In this document: piece by piece, positions 57,867 through 64,000 of the stretch | Layout: each line of letters begins with the position of its first letter | How positions within the stretch are numbered: position 1 is the first letter of the stretch | NCBI GenBank assembly: GCA_015064725.1 | Contig: SVRQ01000002.1 | Span: forward strand, 62,001-126,000 | Source of the DNA: Oscillospiraceae bacterium | Lineage (GTDB): Bacteria; Bacillota; Clostridia; Oscillospirales; CAG-272 | DNA length: 64,000 bases | Direction: 5' to 3' | Made by a program: the position numbers and the translations under genes | Notes under the pieces: model-generated | What the model was told of the DNA's origin: nothing | The model's input: the letters and a program-made list of their open reading frames with translations, nothing else | Databases searched by the model: none

Positions 57867-58802
57867 TTATTCCGTGGGCGTATCTGTGGAGATAAATTCT
57901 TTTACGCTTGTTGCAAGACCTGCAAGAGATTGAATTTCGCTGGGGATAATGATCTTCGTTGCTTTTCCGTCTGCCGCCTTTTCAAACGCTTCAAGGCTCT
58001 TGATGGCGATAACGGATTGGGAGGGATTTGCTTCGTTGATAAGGCGGATACCCTCTGCCGTTGCTTTCTGCACCTGGAGGATAGCTTCCGCTTCACCCTC
58101 TGCACGGCGGATACGGGCTTCTTTTTCGGCCTCTGCAAGGAGTATCTGTTCCTGCTTCTGCGCTTCCGCATTGAGGATCATAGACTGTTTTTTGCCCTCT
58201 GCCGTGAGGATGTCTGCCGCTTTTGTACCCTCTGCGATGAGGATCTTTTCGCGGCGTTCGCGTTCTGCCTTCATCTGTTTTTCCATCGCATCCTGAATTT
58301 CCTTGGGCGGGATGATGTTTTTAAGCTCTACGCGGTTTACCTTGATGCCCCAGGGGTCCGTTGCTTCGTCAAGCGTTGTACGCATACGCGCATTGATAAG
58401 GTCGCGGGAGGTAAGTGTGTTGTCAAGCTCAAGCTCACCGATGATGTTACGAAGTGTTGTTGCGGTGAGATTTTCAATAGCCATTCTGGGTTTTTCCACA
58501 CCGTATGTGTAAAGCTTGCAGTCCGTTATCTGATAGAAAACGACTGTGTCGATGCGCATTTTTACGTTATCCTTTGTAATAACGTCCTGCGGATCGAAGT
58601 CCGCTATTTTTTCCATAAGGGAGATCTTGCTTCTTATCCTGTCGAAGAAGGGAAGCTTGAAGTGAAGACCCGTGTGCCAGGTCGTGTGATAAGTGCCGAG
58701 GCGTTCGATGATGTATGCCTGCGCCTGAGGCACGATGCAGATGTTCGCTATTGCAAGTACGATGATGACGAGCAATATAATGCCGAGAATGATCCAAACC
58801 AT
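57867..58802 (-). CDS. SPFH/stomatin-like membrane scaffold protein
   Basis: 311 residues: an N-terminal membrane helix (3-22), the SPFH domain (IVPQAQAYIIERLGTYHTTWHTGLHFKLPF.., NVKMRIDTVVFYQI, GELELDNTLTSRDLIN, WGIKVNRVELKNI) and a long coiled coil (residues 195-255) rich in AEGE/AEAEK. Forms oligomeric membrane microdomains of the QmcA/HflK kind. The neighbouring NfeD gene, 22 bp upstream, is its regular partner. Confidence 0.94.
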   Translation of the reverse strand: MVWIILGIILLVIIVLAIANICIVPQAQAYIIERLGTYHTTWHTGLHFKLPFFDRIRSKISLMEKIADFDPQDVITKDNVKMRIDTVVFYQITDCKLYTYGVEKPRMAIENLTATTLRNIIGELELDNTLTSRDLINARMRTTLDEATDPWGIKVNRVELKNIIPPKEIQDAMEKQMKAERERREKILIAEGTKAADILTAEGKKQSMILNAEAQKQEQILLAEAEKEARIRRAEGEAEAILQVQKATAEGIRLINEANPSQSVIAIKSLEAFEKAADGKATKIIIPSEIQSLAGLATSVKEFISTDTPTE

Positions 58803-58824
58803 AATGTGTCCTCCTGTTTATTTG

Positions 58825-59280
58825 TTATTTATTTTCGTCTGTGTTTATTTTACGGCAGATCAGCTTCACACCTTGGATGGAGATAACGCTGACGATCTCT
58901 CCGACCTCAAGATCCTCTCCGTCTGCGCTGCGTGCGCTCCAGATCTGACCGCGGACCTTTGCAAGTCCCTTGTTTTCGATATTGCAAACGCGCTCCGTTA
59001 TGATGGCTTGTTCTCCTATAACGGCGTCCGCGTTTGTTGGGGTGGGGTTCTTTTTAAGAAGCGTATTCTTGAATATTATGCGCGAAAATACGATAAAAAG
59101 TACGGCGCAGACCAAGAAAACGATTATTTGCAAGGCGAGTGGTACCTTGCAGAAAGCGAGTATCATAGATATCAGTGCGGGCGGCACGAACCAAATGGCA
59201 ACCAGAGAGGAAGTCAGCGCTTCCGCCAGAACGGAAAATACTATGACCGCTATCCAGATATACGGCATAATTTGATCCAT
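58825..59280 (-). CDS. NfeD-like membrane protein
   Basis: 151 residues: three or four membrane helices (7-80) followed by a C-terminal OB-fold (IGEQAIITERVCNIENKGLAKVRGQIWSARSADGEDLEVGEIVSVISIQGVKLI). This is the short NfeD form without protease domain that works with stomatin-like proteins in membrane organisation. ATG 59280 is preceded by aaaggaggttt. Confidence 0.93.
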   Translation of the reverse strand: MDQIMPYIWIAVIVFSVLAEALTSSLVAIWFVPPALISMILAFCKVPLALQIIVFLVCAVLFIVFSRIIFKNTLLKKNPTPTNADAVIGEQAIITERVCNIENKGLAKVRGQIWSARSADGEDLEVGEIVSVISIQGVKLICRKINTDENK

Positions 59281-59411
59281 AAAAACCTCCTTTGTATATT
59301 TGAAATATAATATTACAATTTAATAATACCATATTTCCTTAAATTTGTAAATAGCAAGTTTATGTAAGCATAAAAAAGTCAAAAATCATCTGTGAATTAA
59401 AACGATGCAAT

Positions 59412-59454
59412 TATACCAATATGGGATATTTATGTTATACCGCTTTGGTATAAT
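59412..59454 (+). promoter_or_regulatory. Promoter with operator dyad before the XRE gene
   Basis: TATACC-gcttt-GGTATA (59436-59452) overlaps the extended -10 TGG-TATAAT (59447-59454 region). A further TATACC half-site lies at 59412-59417. Autoregulation is likely. Confidence 0.65.
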
Positions 59455-59483
59455 ATTGTCAAGAGAATTTTTGAGGTATTGGT

Positions 59484-59690
59484 ATGCGGCTTTCTGAATT
59501 GCGGAAAAAAAGGGGAATATCGCAGCTTAAATTGGCGATGGACCTGAATATGAATCAAAACAGTATAAGCCGTTATGAAAACGGCGAGCGCGAAGCGGAT
59601 TATGCAACGCTTATAAAGCTTGCGGATTATTTTGATGTGTCAATTGATTATCTGCTTGGAAGAACGGACAAGCCGGAAATAAACAGATAA
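59484..59690 (+). CDS. XRE-family regulator
   Basis: 68 residues, a single HTH: RLSELRKKRGISQLKLAMDLNMNQNSISRYENGEREADYATLIKLADYFDVSIDYLLGRTDKP, a canonical Cro/CI pattern. The ribosome site is weak (tgaggtatt). The dyad over its promoter suggests it controls itself. No partner gene follows; the next 560 bp hold palindromes only. Confidence 0.92.
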   Translation: MRLSELRKKRGISQLKLAMDLNMNQNSISRYENGEREADYATLIKLADYFDVSIDYLLGRTDKPEINR

Positions 59691-59728
59691 GTCAAGACCG
59701 ACAAGAGTGGGGTCTTGATTTTCTTTTT
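59691..59728 (+). terminator. Probable terminator after the XRE gene
   Basis: tcaagacc (59692-59699) pairs with ggtcttga (59711-59718), followed by ttttcttttt. Confidence 0.65.
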
Positions 59729-60215
59729 AAAAGAAAAAAGAGGTAAAAAACGCTCAAGCGTTTTTTGAAATTATTTTATATCGCTTTTTCTTATTTAAAG
59801 AAAAAGCTAGCAAAAAGATAAAAAACCCTGCAGGTTTATCGGCTATCGAAAATGAGAATGGTTCGTTGTCCGCTTAGTGCAAACATATCTATACCCTTCT
59901 TTGCTTTGTGCAGATTTTTTACTGTAGTATAATTCTCGCTGTGCTCGAAGGGCGAATACCGCACATTTTTCACTCACAGGCTCGCAAAAATCACGTGGAA
60001 TCCCATAGTGCTAACAAATCTATTGCCATTTTTATTTCGCAAAAATTTTTTAATGTAGCCAAATTCAAATTCTGCGAATTTGAAGGCGTAACGCGGAGGT
60101 CATTAAAATTCTGCTTTTTAATGAAAGCGCGTGATAGCAACGCAAAAAATTTTTACATATGCCATCCCGCGTTTTAAACTTAAACTTTGAAGTCGGAGCT
60201 CTTCAGCTGTAGAAT
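59729..60215. repeat. Non-coding region with many hairpins
   Basis: Palindromes seen: aaacgctcaagcgttt (59748-59763), ctttttctt/aagaaaaag (59784-59808, also at 41348), aaacc/ggttt around ctgca (59822-59836), ttcaaattc-tgc-gaatttgaa (60064-60084) and cattaaaa-ttctgct-ttttaatg (60101-60123). The last two loops share tctgc. Open frames here have no ribosome site or family match. It could be a structured RNA or decayed sequence. Confidence 0.45.
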
Positions 60216-60220
60216 AAAAC

Positions 60221-60249
60221 AAAAGAACAGGCTTTTGCCTGTTCTTTTT
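60221..60249 (-). terminator. Terminator of the lgt-folD unit
   Basis: aaaagaacaggc pairs with gcctgttctttt around tttt, 5 bp past the folD stop on the minus strand. Confidence 0.92.
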
Positions 60250-60253
60250 GCAT

Positions 60254-61099
60254 TTATTTCTGTTTTTTTGCCGCTGTGAGCGTATTTTTGAGGAGCATTG
60301 TTATAGTCATAGGACCAACACCGCCGGGAACGGGGGTGATAAAGCTTGCCTTGGGCTCAACGGAGGCATAGTCAACGTCGCCCGTGAGCTTGCCGTCCGC
60401 GCGGCGGTTCATACCAACGTCGATAACGACTGCGCCGTCTTTGACCATATCGCCCGTTACGAAATCTGCACGGCCGATAGCCACAACGAGGATATCAGCA
60501 CGTCTTGTCACTTCTGCGAGGTTTTTTGTCTTGGAGTGACAAATCGTTACAGTGCCGTTTTCTGCAAGAAGAAGCTGAGAGATGGGCTTGCCCACGATGT
60601 TGCTTCTGCCGATAACGACGCATTCCTTGCCGGCAACCTCAATGCCGCTTCTTGCAAGGAGCTGCATAATTCCGGCAGGCGTGCAGGGGAGGAAGTCCGC
60701 CGTACCGAGCATCATTTCACCGATATTTTCTACGCAGAATGCGTCAACGTCCTTGGAAGGGGAGATCGCGGCAATAACTGCTCTCTCGTCTATCTGCTTG
60801 GGAAGGGGGAGCTGAACGAGTATGCCGTGAATATCGCGTCTTGCATTGAGCTCGTCTATCTTGGCAAGGAGCTCTGCCTGTGTTGTTTCCTCTGCCATTT
60901 CGATGATCTCGGAGTACATTCCGACCTCAGCGCAGCCCTTGCCCTTGTTGCGGACGTAAACCTTGGAAGCGGGATTTTCGCCCACGATGATCACCGCAAG
61001 ACCGGGAACCGTGCCTTCCGCTTTCATCTGCGCTACTTCCGCTGCGATCTCTTCTCTTATTTGTGCGGATATTTTCTTTCCGTCAATTATCTGTGCCAT
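60254..61099 (-). CDS. folD: Methylene-tetrahydrofolate dehydrogenase/cyclohydrolase FolD
   Basis: 281 residues. Catalytic Tyr48 and Lys52 in SKVYVRNKGK, HGILVQLPLPKQ, CTPAGIMQLL, the NADP site VVIGRSNIVGKPISQLL and PVPGGVGPMTITML. It oxidises 5,10-methylene-THF and opens the methenyl ring to formyl-THF. ATG 61099 lies inside the last 17 bases of lgt, with its ribosome site (gaggtaaaaga) in the lgt repeat tail, so it is coupled to lgt. Confidence 0.97.
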   Translation of the reverse strand: MAQIIDGKKISAQIREEIAAEVAQMKAEGTVPGLAVIIVGENPASKVYVRNKGKGCAEVGMYSEIIEMAEETTQAELLAKIDELNARRDIHGILVQLPLPKQIDERAVIAAISPSKDVDAFCVENIGEMMLGTADFLPCTPAGIMQLLARSGIEVAGKECVVIGRSNIVGKPISQLLLAENGTVTICHSKTKNLAEVTRRADILVVAIGRADFVTGDMVKDGAVVIDVGMNRRADGKLTGDVDYASVEPKASFITPVPGGVGPMTITMLLKNTLTAAKKQK

Positions 61100-62342
61100 T
61101 TTCTTTTACCTCTTTTTCTTCCTTATTTTCTTCTTCCGTTGTTTCTGTTTCAGTTTTGGTTTCAGCTTTGGCTTCAGCTTCAGCTTCCGTTTCGGTTTTG
61201 GTTTCAGCTTCCGTTTCGGCTTCAGCTTCCGTTTCGGCTTCAGCTTCAGCTTCAGCTTCCGTTTCGGTTTTGGTTTCAGCTTCCGTTTCGGCTTCAGCTT
61301 CCGTTTCGGCTTCAGCTTCCGTTTCGGTTTCAGCTTCCGTTTCGGTTTCAGCTTCAGCTTCTGCTTCTACTTCTGCTTCTTCCTCTTCCTCTGCTTCAGC
61401 TGTGTTTATTTCATCCGTGCTTATCATGGAATTGAGCAGCTCCATCATTTCTTCGCGGCTCTTTTCTTCTGCCTTTTTAAGACCGAACACCAAGCCGAAA
61501 TCTGCAATGGCATCCTTTTCCCAAATACCTTCCTTGCAAAGCTTTGCGTGTCTTACTCTTCCGATGATGATAAGCGGAAGCGCAAGCGCGAAGCATACAA
61601 GACCGAGAAGCGCGGAAACGCGAATGTTCGTATTGCCAAGATACAGCGAATCTGTGCGCAGATTTTCTATGAAAAATCTGCCAAGACCGTACCAGGCGAA
61701 ATACCAGAGCATAACCTCGCCGCGGAATTTTCTCTTTTTGTAGAATACGTTGATGAGCGTAAAACCGAGAACGTTCCAAAGCGATTCGTAAAGGAACGTG
61801 GGGTGAACGTCCATCGTCTGGTAATCTGTAAGATGGTTGCAAAGGCGCATACGCCAGGGAAGCGTTGTTACGCCGCCGAAGGCTTCTCCGTTCATAAAGT
61901 TGCCCCATCTGCCTATGAGCTGACCGAGCATTACGCCGGGCATAAGCGCGTCCGCGATGGTGAAGAAGTTTATCTTTTTGAATCTGGATACAAGGAACAC
62001 GGCAAGCGCACCGCCGATAATGCCGCCGTATATGGCAAGACCGCCGTTCCAAACGGCAATTATCTCATAAAACGTGTCATACCCTTCGGGATTGAAGATG
62101 ATATAGTAAAGGCGCGCGCCGACGATCGCCGTTGGAACGGTTATGAGCGCGTAATCGAGCAGCGTATCGAAAACGATGCCCTCTTTTGTTGCACGCCAAG
62201 CAAAATAGGAAAAAGCAAGGATTATACCAAGGCAGATTATCATACCGTACCATGTGACCTGTATATCTCCTATTTTAAAAGCCGTGCGGCTTATTTCAAA
62301 TTCTCCGATGCCAAGACCGGGGAAGGATATTGTGGATTTCAT
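61083..62342 (-). CDS. lgt: Prolipoprotein diacylglyceryl transferase with acidic repeat tail
   Basis: 419 residues. The first 290 are a normal Lgt: seven membrane helices, WNGGLAIYGGIIGG (98-111), the signature GRWGNFMNGEAFGG (144-157) and HPTFLYES (180-187). It moves diacylglycerol onto the lipobox Cys, and the window encodes many lipoproteins. Residues 316-419 (61086-61397) form a tail of almost only E, A, T and K with a 6-bp period at the DNA level and a block of about 26 residues that occurs twice. Usual Lgt proteins end near residue 280. ATG 62342 shares a base with the stop of the upstream peptidase gene. Confidence 0.95.
   Translation of the reverse strand: MKSTISFPGLGIGEFEISRTAFKIGDIQVTWYGMIICLGIILAFSYFAWRATKEGIVFDTLLDYALITVPTAIVGARLYYIIFNPEGYDTFYEIIAVWNGGLAIYGGIIGGALAVFLVSRFKKINFFTIADALMPGVMLGQLIGRWGNFMNGEAFGGVTTLPWRMRLCNHLTDYQTMDVHPTFLYESLWNVLGFTLINVFYKKRKFRGEVMLWYFAWYGLGRFFIENLRTDSLYLGNTNIRVSALLGLVCFALALPLIIIGRVRHAKLCKEGIWEKDAIADFGLVFGLKKAEEKSREEMMELLNSMISTDEINTAEAEEEEEAEVEAEAEAETETEAETETEAEAETEAEAETEAETKTETEAEAEAEAETEAEAETEAETKTETEAEAEAKAETKTETETTEEENKEEKEVKENGTDN
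61140..61395. repeat. Low-complexity hexamer repeat inside lgt
   Basis: On the minus strand the sequence is built from gaagct and gaaacg/gaaacc units. On the plus strand this reads as ttcagc and ttccg runs. A longer block is repeated once (about 61185-61265 and 61255-61335). Likely unstable in length between strains. Confidence 0.8.
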
Positions 62343-63631
62343 TACTTGTCCTCCTTTTCAAGGGGGTAAACTACGCTTGTTGCGTAATATTTTTCATCAA
62401 AGAGCTCGCGAACGAGCGCGTTTGCTTCCTCTACGGTTACCTTGGCGATAATATCGCCTATCTCAAACCAATCTGTTTCCTTTATAAGCGACATAGCAAA
62501 TACCTCCGCGATATTGACGCTTTCAAAGCTGCGGATATACTCCGCATATTTTGCGCGGCGTGCATTTTCGAAGGCTTCGGGATCTATGCCGTTTTTCTTT
62601 ACGTCCTCCATATAGGAGATGAACTTTTGCGTTGCCGCATCGATATCGTCCGTTTCTCCGCCGAAGATGAAATGTGCGCTTATCTTACCTGCGGAATAAC
62701 CGGCTTCCATTTCGTCGATGAGCGCGCTTTCGTAAACGTCAACGGCAAATTCGGAAGCATCTCCGAAGAGTGTTTCCGTTGCAAGCTGGAGCGCGATGGT
62801 GCGCTTCATCTTATCGTGTGCGTTAAGCGGCTTATAAATATCCTTAACGCCCATAAGGAACATAGGCTTTGCAACCTCAAATCTTGCGCTTACGAACTTT
62901 TCTGCGACCTCGCGGCTTTCCTCGTTATAGGAACGGACGATGTTTTTCACTTCGCCCGCGGGGAGCATTTTGTCTGCAACGGCGAGTATCTCTTCCATCG
63001 TTACGTTGCCCGCAACGCAAAGGAACATATTTGAAAGGTGATAGAACACCTCGTAGCATTTGTAGAGCGTGTCCGCATTTATTTCTGCGATGGATTCCAC
63101 AGTGCCGGCAACGTCGATATTTATCTGGGAATCTTTATAAAGCGCGCGGATGAGGTTCATATATACGGCGAAATCGGGGTGATCCTCTCTGCCGCGTATC
63201 TCCTGACCGATGATGCCCTGTTCCTTTTCCACGTTTTCGGGAGTGAAATAGGGATGCGTAACGTAATCGAGGAGGACACCGAGATTTTCCGGAAAGTTTT
63301 CCGTGCATTTGAAGAGGTATGCAGTTACCTCTGTGGATGTAAATGCGTTTGCGCTTGCGCCGTATTTTGCAAAGCGGGAGAAGGTATCCACACCGTCCTC
63401 GTTCTCGAACATCTTGTGCTCAAGGTAGTGTGCAATGCCGTCGGGAACGCGAGTGAACTCTTCCTCCCCCTCAAGCTTGAAGCAGTTGTCCACCGCGCCG
63501 TATCGTGTGCAGAAAAGCGCGTAAGACGCGGAAAGCTCCTTTGGAATAAGGTAGATGTCAAGCCCGCTTTTGTGTTTTGTGTAATAGTATTTTTCGCCGA
63601 TGAGGGCGTTTTCTTTCGTTATGATATTCAT
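62342..63631 (-). CDS. M16 zinc peptidase, catalytic (YmfH-like)
   Basis: 429 residues from ATG 63631 (ggaggg upstream). The inverted zinc motif HYLEH is in GIAHYLEHKMFEN, with the third ligand expected in the following Glu-rich helix (EKEQGIIGQEI). This is the active member of the YmfF/YmfH pair. The start overlaps the stop of the upstream M16 gene (ATGA), so both are made together. Roles suggested in other bacteria include peptide processing; the substrate is unknown. Confidence 0.92.
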   Translation of the reverse strand: MNIITKENALIGEKYYYTKHKSGLDIYLIPKELSASYALFCTRYGAVDNCFKLEGEEEFTRVPDGIAHYLEHKMFENEDGVDTFSRFAKYGASANAFTSTEVTAYLFKCTENFPENLGVLLDYVTHPYFTPENVEKEQGIIGQEIRGREDHPDFAVYMNLIRALYKDSQINIDVAGTVESIAEINADTLYKCYEVFYHLSNMFLCVAGNVTMEEILAVADKMLPAGEVKNIVRSYNEESREVAEKFVSARFEVAKPMFLMGVKDIYKPLNAHDKMKRTIALQLATETLFGDASEFAVDVYESALIDEMEAGYSAGKISAHFIFGGETDDIDAATQKFISYMEDVKKNGIDPEAFENARRAKYAEYIRSFESVNIAEVFAMSLIKETDWFEIGDIIAKVTVEEANALVRELFDEKYYATSVVYPLEKEDK

Positions 63632-64000
63632 TGCGCACCCTCCGTTCCGCAAAGGAAATATTCTGTATCGAGCTGTATATTTTTAGCCGCGGCAACCACT
63701 TGCTCTATGGTCACGCGCTCTGTTTTTTCAATAAGGTCGGCAGGGGAGTCCTCTGAGCCGAATATTCTTGACGAGGCATAGTGGGAATGTATTGCATCCG
63801 CGCTGTCATCCACGGAAAGGAAAGCGTTGCGAAGACGCTTTTTCGCGCTTACGAGCTCTTCTTCCGTGACGTTGCCTTTCTTGATCTCTTCAAGCTGGAA
63901 AAGTATTTCGTTTCTCGCCTTTTCGCGGTTGGCAACTTCAATACCGCTTGTTACCATCATAACGCCCTTTGTATATATTCGGGAAGAGCAGTGATAGCAC
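63628..64000 (-). CDS. M16 peptidase, partner subunit (YmfF-like), 5' end outside window
   Basis: The frame is open to the window edge; about 123 C-terminal residues are seen. SSRIYTKGVMMVTSGIEVAN and EILFQLEEIKKGNVTEEELVSAKKRLRNAFLS are typical of the C-terminal M16 domain. By position before a YmfH-like gene it should be the inactive YmfF-like partner, but the zinc-motif region is outside the window, so this cannot be confirmed. Confidence 0.85.
   Translation of the reverse strand, partial: CYHCSSRIYTKGVMMVTSGIEVANREKARNEILFQLEEIKKGNVTEEELVSAKKRLRNAFLSVDDSADAIHSHYASSRIFGSEDSPADLIEKTERVTIEQVVAAAKNIQLDTEYFLCGTEGAQ

Noticed and set aside
59908..60177. 89-codon frame in the hairpin-rich region
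   Set aside because: No ribosome site, no known family, and it runs straight through two perfect hairpins.
60248..62369. Long plus-strand frames opposite folD and lgt, one rich in Phe, Ser and Arg
   Set aside because: They mirror folD and the lgt hexamer repeat; no ribosome site and no family match.

Overview
The window looks like a chromosomal segment of an uncultured, low-to-mid GC Gram-positive bacterium of the class Clostridia. Evidence: Firmicutes-type Shine-Dalgarno sites (aaggagg, cggagg), TTGACA-17-TATAAT/TACAAT promoters, ScpA/ScpB condensin, the spore-associated GerW/YtfJ family, IreB, an SOS box in front of lexA, meso-diaminopimelate dehydrogenase, and many lipoproteins with Thr-rich linkers. 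A genus cannot be named from sequence alone. No rRNA, tRNA, transposase, integrase, phage gene or CRISPR array was recognised.

Layout. 0-0.7 kb: end of a ketopantoate-reductase-like gene. 0.7-6.9 kb: a regulated module with a perfect 12-bp inverted repeat over the -35 of a consensus promoter, a 17-codon leader ORF, a terminator with a competing antiterminator pairing, a second terminator, then a P-loop ATPase of the ABC class, an XRE regulator and two half-size ABC exporters. 6.9-11.1 kb: small enzymes, ending in an AT-rich Imm26-like gene. 11.3-14.9 kb: minus-strand membrane and regulatory genes of unknown role. 15-20 kb: ireB, lexA, a TIM-barrel isomerase and two related exported trigger-factor-like proteins. 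20-30.5 kb: a housekeeping run: lon, ysxC, M50 protease, scpA, scpB, DUF2953, gerW/ytfJ, dacF, rluB, a small acetyltransferase-like gene, prfB and a Cys-rich membrane protein. 31-34 kb: yfcE, then a cobalamin riboswitch controlling a DUF4430 lipoprotein and an anchored alpha/alpha-toroid protein; together these resemble the two domains of transcobalamin. 34-43 kb: a probably highly expressed SGNH/DUF4886 lipoprotein, a domain-permuted GH3 beta-glucosidase, ddh, a phosphopantetheinyl transferase, a HAD phosphatase, a mannonate/fructuronate SDR and an HD hydrolase. 43-44.4 kb: an XRE repressor divergent from an AT-rich membrane coiled-coil gene, with putative operators between them. 44.5-49 kb: murI, DUF1385-prmC, secG, and rpsF-ssb-rpsR. 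49-59.7 kb: a GH-like protein, several lipoproteins, a nucleotidyltransferase, an SPFH/NfeD pair and a small XRE regulator. 60-64 kb: a minus-strand run of two M16 peptidases, lgt with an unusual acidic repeat tail, and folD.

The housekeeping genes link chromosome segregation, ribosome function and envelope assembly. The accessory interest lies in the leader-controlled ATPase/exporter module (0.7-6.9 kb), the riboswitch-controlled transcobalamin-like pair (31.9-34.0 kb), the XRE/membrane-protein pair (43.0-44.4 kb), the Lgt tail and several families of non-coding palindromic repeats.
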